From contig CAZGNV010000008.1 of NCBI GenBank assembly GCA_964527835.1, positions 1-64,000 on the forward strand: 64,000 bases of DNA, written 5' to 3'. Origin of the DNA: JAFDCJ01 sp964527835 (GTDB lineage Bacteria > Desulfobacterota > Desulfobacteria > Desulfobacterales > JAFDCJ01). Position numbers and translations under genes: made by a program. Shown here in pieces: positions 19,541 to 28,153 of this stretch (the stretch's first letter is position 1; each line of letters opens with the position of its first letter). The notes below the pieces were generated by a model. It was not told the DNA's origin and did not search any database. It saw only the letters and a program-made list of their open reading frames with translations.

Positions 19541-19615
19541 AACGCCATCCGGGCGGCATGTTGTGAATGGACGGCCCTGCCCTTTGCTCGGTTGAGCAGC
19601 CGCCCGGATGGCGTT
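19541..19615. repeat. Long inverted repeat between convergent genes
   Basis: The left arm, AACGCCATCCGGGCGGC (19541-19557), is the exact reverse complement of the right arm (19599-19615). The arms are 17 bp, separated by 41 bases. The repeat sits between convergent genes, so it could work as a two-way terminator, but no T tract follows either side. Confidence 0.8.
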
Positions 19616-19667
19616 GGAGGGGCTGGTTTAGAAATCAATGGGCCTCTGGCCGGCAACTGTTCACCGG

Positions 19668-20030
19668 CTAGTTGCTGCGCTGTCCGCCTCCGTTGATCAC
19701 CTGAAGCTTTGGATCAAGTTTAGGGCGGTTGACCGCCAGGTCGTATTCAACGCCCACGCCATAGTTATACAGGACCACCGCGCCGTGGATTTCATCACAC
19801 CATACGACCCTGGCGCGGCAAGTTTCCCCGTGGGGCAAATCGCCTGTTTTTTCCATGACGATGTCAATCCAGCAACCGGGATTGAGGGGATAATCCAGTT
19901 CAATGTACATGCCTCCCCGGCTGTAATTATAGATGCTGCCGTCATAGTGGTCCCCCGTACGGCAGTCCTTAATGACAACGGGGGCGTCCAGGGCAAAGCG
20001 TTCGCTGGCTCTCTGTTCGTCAATGGGCAT
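19668..20030 (-). CDS. PilZ-domain protein
   Basis: A 120-residue single-domain protein. The c-di-GMP-binding signature is RASERF near residue 7 and NYSRGGMYIEL near residue 34 (R-x3-R and N-x-S-x2-G). It probably acts as a c-di-GMP receptor, with an output not visible here. It is the only clear signalling protein in this stretch and lies between two Arg-rich small proteins. Confidence 0.82.
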   Translation of the reverse strand: MPIDEQRASERFALDAPVVIKDCRTGDHYDGSIYNYSRGGMYIELDYPLNPGCWIDIVMEKTGDLPHGETCRARVVWCDEIHGAVVLYNYGVGVEYDLAVNRPKLDPKLQVINGGGQRSN

Positions 20031-20054
20031 AAACGCGTCAATCCTTTGCTGCTG

Positions 20055-20093
20055 GTTGCTGTCGCTCGAAAACGACTATACGGAGTCGTCAGC
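20055..20093 (+). repeat. Short dispersed repeat, copy 8 of 11 (degenerate)
   Basis: GGTTGCTGTCGCTCGAAAACG then ACTATACGGAGTCGTCAGC. The T tract of the core is eroded. It lies upstream of the PilZ gene. Confidence 0.5.
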
Positions 20094-20103
20094 TTTGATG
20101 GCT

Positions 20104-20379
20104 TCATTTGCGAAAGGCATCCCGGCGTTCAATACGGCTGCCGTCCCAGTAATTGTTGCTGTATCGTCGATCAGTGTTTTTGCGCCGGGCCAGTCCGCTG
20201 CGGCGGTCAAATCCGCGACGCCGGTCACGGCCCGAGCGTCTTTCTTCCCCCGGGTGGTTGCTGTTTTGCTGTCGTCGGTCAATCCCGCTGCGGGTCCCGC
20301 CATTGTCCAGAACCCCATTGTCATTTTGCGCAAGGGTCACTGACTTTTTGCCTCCTGTTTTCACTTTTTGGTTCCACAT
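20104..20379 (-). CDS. RDRR-motif small basic protein
   Basis: A 91-residue protein with repeated Arg clusters: GIDRRQ, EERRSGRDRRRGFDRRSGLARR, TDRRYSN and RIERRD. The GRDRRxGFDRRS pattern is one I associate with uncharacterised small proteins of Desulfobacterota; no function is known to me. It is likely cytoplasmic. It may be co-transcribed with the PilZ gene 73 bases downstream. Confidence 0.6.
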   Translation of the reverse strand: MWNQKVKTGGKKSVTLAQNDNGVLDNGGTRSGIDRRQQNSNHPGEERRSGRDRRRGFDRRSGLARRKNTDRRYSNNYWDGSRIERRDAFRK

Positions 20380-20769
20380 GATAGAGTGTCAGCGTTTGAA
20401 AGCTGCAGGAATTTCAACCCCCGGCGGCTCATGGTTTGTGTGTTTTGCTGTGGACGGTAAAAGCAACCTTTGTGCCAATTGGCGCTGGAATTGGAGTCTT
20501 TAAAAATCTCAGGGGGTTAGGTGAATTGTCAGGTATCCGGGGGCAAGGGAGTCCCTGATTTGGGAAAAAGTTTTCCGAATTTTATAACCTGGGTTGCCTA
20601 GTTTGAAGGAGATTCGATCAATTTTTTCCCAGATTTGATCAAGGTCGGCAACAATGTTGCCTGATTGGCATGTTTGGAACAAAAATCTGATAAATCCGTA
20701 AAAGTCGGTGGACCATGGGGGGATTTCAGAAGGTTTTCCTGGTTGGGTGTCAGATACACATGATCTGAG
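20380..20769. other. Non-coding stretch, nothing convincing
   Basis: No gene with a plausible start and domain was seen in these 390 bases. One small perfect palindrome (GGCAAC-AAT-GTTGCC, 20647-20661) is present. Composition is less GC-rich than the flanking genes. Confidence 0.5.
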
Positions 20770-21591
20770 CTACTTGATGACCCGCAGCTTGTGTGTCTGC
20801 TGCAGTTTTTTCCACAGCGCTTGGATAATGATCCGGACGACATCCTGTTCACTTTGAATATCCGTATCAGCAACCTGCCGGCAGGAGTCGATCAGTTTGC
20901 GGTTGTCGGAAAACAGGCCGAAGTTGTAAACCATAAACGGTTCCAGGGTGGCGTGCAGCTGGGGCAGCTCATTTGCGGACATGTTGGCAATGATGGTTTT
21001 GTCCTTCAGCGAAATTCGGGCGATCAACCGGGTGACCGCCTGCTCTACGGTGACCGGCACCGGCGCGGGCCCGGTGGTGGTGGACGAATCCCTGTCCATG
21101 CTGACTGCAGCCATGCCGTCTTCCACCAGGCCGAGGTAAAAAACGCTTTCGATAATGCCGAACACCTCCCGGTAAATCTTCGGATCTTTGCTTGCCCGGG
21201 GGCCGGCGACGTTCAGGGTTTCTATTTTGTTTAATTTAATCCATTCATTGATGGCCGAAGCGGCCTGGAAAGCCGATGTTTTTTCAAGGTTGATGTGAAG
21301 CCAGGGGCGTGCGTGCTTGACCGCCATCTGGCGGGTGTACTCGGAACCACCGGTGAGCGGACCGCGGGAGATGATCACCGTCCCATCGGCTTGCTGCACG
21401 TTTTTTTCGGTGCGTTCGGGGTAGCTGGAACTGCGGGTTTCCCGCAGCCCGTATTTTTCCGGCAAGGGGCCGTTTTCGGTTAAACGTCCCCGCGGAATCC
21501 ATCCGCCGTGGGGGATGTCCAGCTTGATGGCGGCATCCAGGGCCGCCTGATCCGCGCCGGTTTGTCCACCTGAAATGATCTTTTTAATCAT
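20770..21591 (-). CDS. SLOG-superfamily putative molybdenum carrier protein
   Basis: A 273-residue protein. The N-terminal 150 residues match the YpsA-like putative molybdenum carrier family: IISGGQTGADQAALDAAI, GGWIPRGRLTENGPLPEKYGL, ADGTVIISRGPLTGGSEYT and TLNVAGPRASKDP. The C-terminal 110 residues form a separate, mostly helical domain I cannot name. SLOG proteins usually bind nucleotides or nucleotide-like ligands, and the molybdenum label is from structural analogy. The ATG at 21591 is preferred to a TTG two codons earlier. Confidence 0.8.
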   Translation of the reverse strand: MIKKIISGGQTGADQAALDAAIKLDIPHGGWIPRGRLTENGPLPEKYGLRETRSSSYPERTEKNVQQADGTVIISRGPLTGGSEYTRQMAVKHARPWLHINLEKTSAFQAASAINEWIKLNKIETLNVAGPRASKDPKIYREVFGIIESVFYLGLVEDGMAAVSMDRDSSTTTGPAPVPVTVEQAVTRLIARISLKDKTIIANMSANELPQLHATLEPFMVYNFGLFSDNRKLIDSCRQVADTDIQSEQDVVRIIIQALWKKLQQTHKLRVIK

Positions 21592-21615
21592 GCCCAAGCG
21601 AAAAAATCTAACTTG

Positions 21616-22734
21616 TTACAAGTGCATTAAATCCAAGATAAAACGTCCGATTTGCTCGGCCCCGTTTGTCTCGCCGGGCGAAACCCGCGGCAAGGACAGC
21701 AGGACGTCGAGTCGGGTCACCCAGTCGCCGCTGGCAAATTCGGCTTCGTCCAGGGCCATGGCGGCCATGTGCGTTTGAGCAAATGCCGCCAGTCGATCAG
21801 ATTCGCGAAAATCAGGGCGTCCAATAAATCCAAAGGGAACACCGGCGTGAAACACTTCCGCCAGGGTACTGTAGCCGAGTTTGCCCACCACCGCATCCGC
21901 AGCGTTGACCAGGTCCGGGTGGAAAAATTGCGAGCGTTGCGGGAGGATGATCACGTTTTCACGGATCTGCATTTGCCCACCGGCCCCCGGCAGCACAAAA
22001 AAAGTCTGACTGACTTTGTGCAGCCGGTTGATAAAACCATGGGACTGGGGAATTCCTCCCGTGGTGACCACCACCATTTTGGCGTTCGCCGGCACCCCCA
22101 GGCGGCGGCGAATCGTATCTGCGGACAGTCGCGCTTTGCGGCTGACCGGGGCAGTTGTCAACTCCGCCTGGTTGTCGCAGCACACGGGTTCGGTCTGGAC
22201 ATGATAATCCACGGCGCCAAACAGGCCCTGTAAGTAAGTGATATGAGCCGCCAGCCCGCTGGCCCTGTCAGCATACTGCCGGTAAATCCAGTCCCAGGTA
22301 AAATTTTCAACCAGCACGGAGGTGATGCCGGCTTTTGCAGCTGCCGCGATACCCATGGGTGCGATTTCGCAGACCACCAGTGCGCAGCGCCGTGCCCTGA
22401 GCAGTCCGGCTGTTTCGGCGATCCGGGCCGCAGAAAACGGTAAAAAATCATTCAACCGGCCCAGCGTTTCGTCCAGGTCGATCTCAAAGGCGGTTTTTTG
22501 CACCAGCCCCAGGTCAGTGGTCAATTTGTGGTATGTAAACTCCGCGGTTTTCAGCGAGTCATCAAAGAACCACTCGGGGACAGTGGTGAAAATGTCAAAA
22601 TGCACCGGGCCTTTCATCCGGCCGATGGCTTCCATCACCGCGGCCGCCCGGGCGGCATGACCGAATCCGTGGGGGGATACAAAATATGCAATCCGCCCGG
22701 TGTTCGCAAAACCTCTGTTATTCTTGAATGACAA
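21616..22734 (-). CDS. MurG/GT-B-like glycosyltransferase family protein
   Basis: About 372 residues. The N-terminus AYFVSPHGFGHAARAAAVMEAI is a Gly/His-rich loop typical of GT-B transferases. A C-terminal Rossmann-like half has VVVTTGGIPQSHGF and DAVVGKLGYSTLAEVFHAGVPFGFIGR, the usual nucleotide-sugar region. The acceptor is unknown. The start is uncertain: a TTG at 22734 overlapping the pal stop is the best available, and everything further upstream is a shadow of pal. Confidence 0.72.
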   Translation of the reverse strand: MSFKNNRGFANTGRIAYFVSPHGFGHAARAAAVMEAIGRMKGPVHFDIFTTVPEWFFDDSLKTAEFTYHKLTTDLGLVQKTAFEIDLDETLGRLNDFLPFSAARIAETAGLLRARRCALVVCEIAPMGIAAAAKAGITSVLVENFTWDWIYRQYADRASGLAAHITYLQGLFGAVDYHVQTEPVCCDNQAELTTAPVSRKARLSADTIRRRLGVPANAKMVVVTTGGIPQSHGFINRLHKVSQTFFVLPGAGGQMQIRENVIILPQRSQFFHPDLVNAADAVVGKLGYSTLAEVFHAGVPFGFIGRPDFRESDRLAAFAQTHMAAMALDEAEFASGDWVTRLDVLLSLPRVSPGETNGAEQIGRFILDLMHL

Positions 22735-23293
22735 AATGTGCCCGTCTGTTCTTGGCCCAGGCCGCTTCGTTCTGGCGGGGATCCAGCGGACGTTCTTCAC
22801 CGAAACTAATGGTGGTAATGCGGGCGGGATCGATGCCGAGATCCACCAGAAATGTCTTGGCGCTTTGCGCTCGGCCCTCACCCAGCGCCAAGTTGTATTC
22901 ATTGGTGCCGCGGCTGTCGCAGTGGCCTTCAATGGTGATGACGGCCCCCGGGTTTTGCTTGAGCCATCGAGCCTTGCGGCTTAAAATCTGCTGGGCTTCA
23001 GGCGTCAGGCGGATACTGTCAAATTCAAAGTAGATGTCCTCATTTTCGAAAGCGGCTTTTTCGCGCTGCATCCTTTCAGCGGTCTGCTGCTGGCTGAGGC
23101 GTTCTTCGGCCAGGTTTTCTTCCTGCAGGGCTTTTTGGCGTTCTGCTTCTTCAGCCTGCCGGCGCGTCTGTTCTTCGGCCGAGATGGTTGAAGCCGGTTC
23201 TGATTTTATTTTCGTTTTGCCGCATGAGACGACGGTAAATATTACCAGCAAAGCAAATGCCAGGACCGAAATGATCCGCAGTTTGGTCATCAT
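22718..23293 (-). CDS. pal: Peptidoglycan-associated lipoprotein (Pal/OmpA family)
   Basis: A 191-residue lipoprotein with signal and lipobox TVVSCGK, lipidated at Cys24. A charged coiled-coil segment (about 36-80, rich in EEQ/ERQ) precedes an OmpA-like domain. EGHCDSRGTNEYNLALGEGRA is the peptidoglycan-binding signature. It anchors the outer membrane to the cell wall with the Tol system, but no tol genes are next to it here. The ATG at 23293 follows AAAGGAG at good spacing. Confidence 0.93.
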   Translation of the reverse strand: MMTKLRIISVLAFALLVIFTVVSCGKTKIKSEPASTISAEEQTRRQAEEAERQKALQEENLAEERLSQQQTAERMQREKAAFENEDIYFEFDSIRLTPEAQQILSRKARWLKQNPGAVITIEGHCDSRGTNEYNLALGEGRAQSAKTFLVDLGIDPARITTISFGEERPLDPRQNEAAWAKNRRAHFVIQE

Positions 23294-23468
23294 CTGTTTC
23301 TCCTTTGGGAAAAAGTTTGGGATCCCTGAAAAAATCAGGTCTGATAAGACAATTTATATAATAAGTGTGTTGATTTGTCAAAGACAGACGGGCAGACGGG
23401 GCGTCGGTGAGCCCGGAGAAGATCAATGCAGCCGCAGGGGTTGCCAAAAAGCACCCCCCACGACCGGG

Positions 23469-24350
23469 CTAGACCCGCTCCTTGAATTCTTTTCCCAGCA
23501 GCCCTTCCGGACGGACCAGCAACACCACGATGATGATCAGAAACGCCAGAGTGTTTTTAAAGGCCACCGAAATGTAGCCGCCGGCCAGGCTTTCGGATAC
23601 GCCGATGATCAGCCCTCCGACGATCGCGCCGGGCAGGCTGTTCAGCCCTCCCAGGATGGCCGCTGCAAAGCCCTTCAGAAAGGGTTCCATCATAAAAAAG
23701 GGGTCCAGCAAAAGCACCGGGGCCAGAAAGATGCCGGCCAGCACCCCCAGCAGTGAGGCCAGCCCCCAGCTGAGGGCCAGAATTTGCCGGGTGGGGATTC
23801 CCAGGGTTTGCGCGGCCGGCAGGTTTTCCGAAGTGCCGCGCATGGCCAGGCCCAGGCGGGTTTTTTGAACCAGCAGGTACAACAGCACACAGGTCAGCAG
23901 GCCGATGCCGATGGTGCCCAGGCTCAGCTGACTGATGATCACCCCGCCGAAGGTGTATATTTTTGTATCCGAGAGGGGAAAGGGAAAGGATTGGGGTTCG
24001 GTGCCGCCGAAATAAGAAACCAGCCCCTGGAGAATCAAGCCCAGTCCCAGGGTTAAAATGATCTGGCTGAGCTGGGTGGCTTCCCGGCGCTGGGCCGGAA
24101 CCAGCACCGCGAAATAAAATAACATGGCCAGCCCGGCGCCGAAAAGAAGCGCCAGCGCAAAACTCAATGCAAAGGGGAGCTTCAGTCCAAGGAGGGTAAA
24201 TGCGAAAAAAGTGCCGGCGGTGGTGACATCTCCATGGGCAAAGTTCAAAACACGGGTGGAGCGGTAGACCAGGGCAAGGCCCAGGGCCACCAGGGCGTAT
24301 ATGCTGCCGGTGGAAAGTCCCGAAACCAGGTATTGTGAGAAGTTCGACAT
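23469..24350 (-). CDS. LIV-type ABC transporter permease (LivH family), operon 1
   Basis: A 293-residue polytopic protein. It has GLSTGSIYALVALGLALVYRSTRVLNFAHGDV near the start and AAILGGLNSLPGAIVGGLIIG near the end, both LivH hallmarks. It is the last gene of the minus-strand operon, which runs binding protein, ATPases, acyl-CoA synthetase, LivM and LivH. It forms the membrane channel with LivM. The real substrate is probably an organic acid rather than a branched-chain amino acid, given the ligase gene in the operon (inference). Confidence 0.93.
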   Translation of the reverse strand: MSNFSQYLVSGLSTGSIYALVALGLALVYRSTRVLNFAHGDVTTAGTFFAFTLLGLKLPFALSFALALLFGAGLAMLFYFAVLVPAQRREATQLSQIILTLGLGLILQGLVSYFGGTEPQSFPFPLSDTKIYTFGGVIISQLSLGTIGIGLLTCVLLYLLVQKTRLGLAMRGTSENLPAAQTLGIPTRQILALSWGLASLLGVLAGIFLAPVLLLDPFFMMEPFLKGFAAAILGGLNSLPGAIVGGLIIGVSESLAGGYISVAFKNTLAFLIIIVVLLVRPEGLLGKEFKERV

Positions 24351-24365
24351 TGGCTTGTTCTCCTG

Positions 24366-25346
24366 TTAACGAAACGGCCAGTTGCGAAAATACAGTCGCA
24401 TCTTGAGCCAGCGACCGTTTAATCCCAGCGGCTCGAAAATCAAAACCAGCAGGATGGTCACCCCGAAGACCACCGGCACCATTTCGCGATAGTCACTGAA
24501 AATCTGCGGCACCAGCATCACAAAGGCCGCGCCCATGATGGAGCCCTCCACCGATGCCAGCCCGCCGATGATTACGGCCACAAACAGGGTGATGGCCTCC
24601 ATGAAGGTAAACATGTTGGGCTCCAGATATCCCATGTACAGGCCGTACAGCGCCCCCTGAACACCGGTGTAAAATGAGCTGATGGCAAACGAAAGCAGTT
24701 TGTAACGGGTCAGGTTGACCCCGATGACCTCTGCGGCGATGTCGTTATCCCGGATGGCGATAAACGCGCGTCCCATATAGGATGAGACAATATTATAGCT
24801 GAGCAGGGTAAATGCCAGGGCGATCAGGAAATTGAAGTAGTAATTAAAGGTGACATCCGGCAGCTCAAAAGGCGGTGCAATCTTTTCAATGATCAGTCCC
24901 ATGCGGCCGCCGGACAGCAGTTCGGAGTTGACAAAAACCTGGTAAACGGCAATGCCGAAGCCCATGGTGGCGATGGCCAAGTACGGCCCTTTCAGGCGCA
25001 GGGACGGAAAGCCCACCAGGATGCCGAACAGGCCCGCCATCAAACCGGCCGCCAGCACACCGATGGGCCAGGCAACCCCGAGCTGGTTCAGGTGACCGAA
25101 GGTAAACGCGCCGATGGCCAGAAATCCCGCCTGGCCGAAAGAAATCTGGCCGGTGTAGCCGATGAGCAGATTCTGGCCCTGCACCCCGATGGTGTAAATA
25201 AAAATGATCGTCACAATGTAGGTGATGTGCTCGGGAGCCAGCCATGGCAGAAGAAGCAGAAAAACGACAAAGGCTGCGACATAGACCCGGGTCCAGGGTT
25301 TGCGGATGAGCTGCAGTTCTTCCTTATAGCTTTCAATCAGATCCAT
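24366..25346 (-). CDS. LIV-type ABC transporter permease (LivM family), operon 1
   Basis: A 326-residue polytopic protein. It has GQNLLIGYTGQISFGQAGFLAIGAF, the EAA-like loop AFIAIRDNDIAAEVIGVNLTRYKLLSFAISSFYTGVQGAL, and IIGGLASVEGSIMGAAFV. It lies 15 bases upstream of livH and pairs with it in the inner membrane. Confidence 0.93.
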   Translation of the reverse strand: MDLIESYKEELQLIRKPWTRVYVAAFVVFLLLLPWLAPEHITYIVTIIFIYTIGVQGQNLLIGYTGQISFGQAGFLAIGAFTFGHLNQLGVAWPIGVLAAGLMAGLFGILVGFPSLRLKGPYLAIATMGFGIAVYQVFVNSELLSGGRMGLIIEKIAPPFELPDVTFNYYFNFLIALAFTLLSYNIVSSYMGRAFIAIRDNDIAAEVIGVNLTRYKLLSFAISSFYTGVQGALYGLYMGYLEPNMFTFMEAITLFVAVIIGGLASVEGSIMGAAFVMLVPQIFSDYREMVPVVFGVTILLVLIFEPLGLNGRWLKMRLYFRNWPFR

Positions 25347-25426
25347 ATAATTTGCCTTCGAGAGATTTCAACTATGATCTGCTTTCACCTTTTAAATCGT
25401 GAATCGGGTGTTGTTGACTCCATTTA

Positions 25427-25514
25427 AAGGTTCAAGGTTCTGGGTTCAGGGTCCAGGGGTTGCAAGAATCCGTTGCCAATCATAATAAACAGCAACCCTG
25501 AACCTTTGAACCTC
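25427..25514. repeat. GGTTC-rich imperfect inverted repeat
   Basis: Repeated GGTTC(A/T) units on the left (AAGGTTCAAGGTTC, GGGTTCAGGGT) face their reverse complement on the right (ACCCTGAACCTTTGAACCT). It lies in the gap between the acyl-CoA synthetase and livM, so it could cut or weaken read-through inside the operon. Confidence 0.6.
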
Positions 25515-25562
25515 TGGACATTGAAACATCATAGGCTTAAAATTTTACCTATATCAGCACGA

Positions 25563-27362
25563 CTATCCCTTATAAAGGTCATTGATCATATCTGCATACC
25601 GCTTTTCCAGAGAGGCCCGCTTGACTTTCTTGGTGGGGGTTACATCCCCGTCTTCCTCGTAAAAACGACGGGGCAGCAAGGCGAATTTTTTGATGCCTTC
25701 CACCCGCGAAAGGTTCTTGTTGACCTGTTGGACTTCGTTGTTGATCAGTTTGCGAATTTCTTCATTGCGGGTCAGATCGGCAAAGGTGGTAAAGGGGATC
25801 CGGTTGTCCTGGGCGTATTTGGTGACGTTGTCCTCATCGATCAGGATCAGCGCCGTCAGGAATTTGCGGCCGTCGCCGATGACCACGGCATCCTGGATGT
25901 AAGGGCTGAATTTGAGCTTGTTCTCGATGAACGCCGGCGTGATGTTCTTGCCCCCGGCGGTGATGATAATGTCTTTTTTGCGGTCCATGATCTTCAGCCA
26001 GCCGTCGTCCAGGGCCCCCACATCGCCGGTGTGAAGCCAGCCGTCTTTGATGGTTTCGGCCGTCAGTTCGGGATTTTTGTGATACCCCTTGAAAACACCG
26101 GGGCCCCGGGCCAGGATCTCTCCGTCGTCGGCGATCTTGACTTCAAGCCCGGGCAGAACTTCGCCCACGTATCCGCGCCGCGGGCGGTCGATGCGCTGGA
26201 TGGCGATCACCCCGGTGGATTCGGTCTGACCGTAGCCTTCGCGCAGCGGCACTCCCAGGGCGTTGTAGTAGTCAAAAAGCTCCGGCGATGCCGGTGCGGC
26301 GCCGCACATGGCGTAGCGGATGCGTTCAAGCCCCAGCTGCCGTCTCAGGTGATATAACACTAGCCCGTACACGGGCCAGTAAAGCAGGCCCCACAGACGC
26401 CGGCTGCGGCTGCCGGCTGCCGTGCGCACATAACGCTTGCCCACGTTGATTGCCAGCCGGTACAGGGCTCTTTTCAGGTAGGTGGAGTCCGCCATTCGGA
26501 TTTCAATGCCGGACATGAATTTTTCCCAGATGCGCGGAACGCTGGCAAAAATTGTCGGGGAGACCTCCCGCAGGTTCTGGGGCAGGGTTTCAATGCTTTC
26601 AACGAAATTGACAGTCGCCCCGCCCACAATGGCCATAAACAGCGATATCAGGTTTTCATAGATATGGGCCAGAGGCAGGTAAGAGAGCATTTCGTCGTTT
26701 TCATAGGTCGGGATGACCTCGGTAAAAGCCTCGGTGAGGCTGATGATGTTGCCATGCGAGATCATGGCCCCCTTGGGCCGGCCGGTGGTGCCGGAGGTGT
26801 AGATCATCATGGCCGTATCGTCAGGCTTGATGGCGTCCAGGCGCTGTCTGACGCAACCGGGGTTTTCGCGAAGATGTGTTTTTCCCCGGGAGATAAAGTC
26901 ATCGTAAAATATGATCCCCTCGTGGGCAAAACCCCACAGCCCCTTGGGGTCCCAGACCACGACTTGCTTAAGATCCAGCTGGGACTGGATTTCAAGCACC
27001 TTGTCCACCTGCTCTTCATTTTCGACAAACAGCAGCTTTGCATCGGAGTGGCCGACGACGTAGGCGACCTGCTCGGCCGCGGATGTGGGATAGACCCCGC
27101 AGGTCACACAGCCGATGCTCATGGCCGCCAGGTGGCAGATCAACCATTCCGGACGGTTGTCCCCCAGAATGGAAACACGGTCTGCCGGCTGCAGACCGAG
27201 GGCGATCATGGCCGCGGCGGCCTCTGTGACCTTCTGTCCGTATTCGTTCCAGCTGATACGGTTCCAGATGCCGTATTCCTTGCGGCGCAAAGCAACCCGG
27301 TCGCCCAGGCGTTTTACCTGCTGAAAAAAAAGGTGGGGAAATGTCGCAGCATCGATCCCCAT
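25563..27362 (-). CDS. Long-chain acyl-CoA synthetase (AMP-forming), operon 1
   Basis: A 599-residue ANL-superfamily enzyme. The P-loop-like AMP motif is MIYTSGTTGRPKGAMISH. Also visible are the EGYGQTESTG motif, HTGDVGALDDGWLKIMDRKKD and KNITPAFIENKLK. It joins a carboxylic acid to CoA with ATP. Its position inside an ABC transporter operon suggests that it traps the imported acid as a thioester, as FadD-like ligases do. The ATG at 27362 overlaps the livF stop (TAATG). Confidence 0.93.
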   Translation of the reverse strand: MGIDAATFPHLFFQQVKRLGDRVALRRKEYGIWNRISWNEYGQKVTEAAAAMIALGLQPADRVSILGDNRPEWLICHLAAMSIGCVTCGVYPTSAAEQVAYVVGHSDAKLLFVENEEQVDKVLEIQSQLDLKQVVVWDPKGLWGFAHEGIIFYDDFISRGKTHLRENPGCVRQRLDAIKPDDTAMMIYTSGTTGRPKGAMISHGNIISLTEAFTEVIPTYENDEMLSYLPLAHIYENLISLFMAIVGGATVNFVESIETLPQNLREVSPTIFASVPRIWEKFMSGIEIRMADSTYLKRALYRLAINVGKRYVRTAAGSRSRRLWGLLYWPVYGLVLYHLRRQLGLERIRYAMCGAAPASPELFDYYNALGVPLREGYGQTESTGVIAIQRIDRPRRGYVGEVLPGLEVKIADDGEILARGPGVFKGYHKNPELTAETIKDGWLHTGDVGALDDGWLKIMDRKKDIIITAGGKNITPAFIENKLKFSPYIQDAVVIGDGRKFLTALILIDEDNVTKYAQDNRIPFTTFADLTRNEEIRKLINNEVQQVNKNLSRVEGIKKFALLPRRFYEEDGDVTPTKKVKRASLEKRYADMINDLYKG

Positions 27363-28138
27363 TACCAGGTCCTCCTTTTTTTGTACAGGCGCCATCCCTT
27401 GGGGGAGGTGGTTTCTTTTCCCACGCCCAGATACAGCTCCTGCACATCCTCGTTTTGCTTGAGCTCTTCAGCCGTCCCTTCGAGGACGATGCGCCCGGAC
27501 TCCATGATATAGCCGAAAGTGGCAATTCCCAGGGCCAGCCTGGCATTTTGCTCCACCAGCAAGATTGTGGTGCCGGCCTGGCTGATTTTCAGCAGGGCGT
27601 CGTAGACCTGCCGCGCCACCCGGGGTGCCAGGCCCAGTGAGGGTTCATCGAGCATCAGCAGCTTCGGCCGACGCAGCATGGCCCGGGCCATGGCCAGCAT
27701 CTGCTGCTCACCGCCGGAAAGGGTTTCGGCCTCCTGGGAGGCGCGCTCCTTGAGGATCGGAAAAATTTCGTAGATGAAGTCGAAGTCTTCTTTGATGTGG
27801 GAGTCCTTGCGGCCCCAGCAGCCCAGTTCCAGGTTTTCTTCCACGGTCAACTCCCTGAACAGACCGCGGTCTTCAGGGACGTAGACGATTCCCAGCCGGG
27901 CGACGCGCTCCGGCGCCAGCCGGTGGATGCGTTTGCCCATAAATTCGATGGTGCCTTTTTTGGGTTGATCCTTGAGCAGACCGGCGATGGTTTTCAGCAA
28001 AGTGGTTTTGCCGGCCCCGTTGGGCCCCAGGACGGTAAAAATCTCCTTTGCCTTTACTTCCAGCGATAGTCCACGCAGCGCATAGATGCGGTCATAGTAA
28101 AGGGTTTCGATGGTGGCGATTTTCAGCAAAGGCGGCAC
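27362..28138 (-). CDS. LIV-type ABC transporter ATP-binding protein (LivF family), operon 1
   Basis: A 258-residue ATPase with Walker A GPNGAGKTT, signature LSGGEQQ and Walker B LLMLDEPSLGL. The LivF-typical ILLVEQNARLAL follows. It powers the LivHM channel together with LivG and is coupled to the acyl-CoA synthetase gene by stop-start overlap. Confidence 0.95.
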   Translation of the reverse strand: MPPLLKIATIETLYYDRIYALRGLSLEVKAKEIFTVLGPNGAGKTTLLKTIAGLLKDQPKKGTIEFMGKRIHRLAPERVARLGIVYVPEDRGLFRELTVEENLELGCWGRKDSHIKEDFDFIYEIFPILKERASQEAETLSGGEQQMLAMARAMLRRPKLLMLDEPSLGLAPRVARQVYDALLKISQAGTTILLVEQNARLALGIATFGYIMESGRIVLEGTAEELKQNEDVQELYLGVGKETTSPKGWRLYKKRRTW

Positions 28139-28153
28139 GGCCGGGATTCTCCT

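Noticed and set aside
23151..23447. 98-codon minus-strand frame overlapping the start of pal
   Set aside because: It is out of frame with a strongly supported lipoprotein and lacks a plausible start context.
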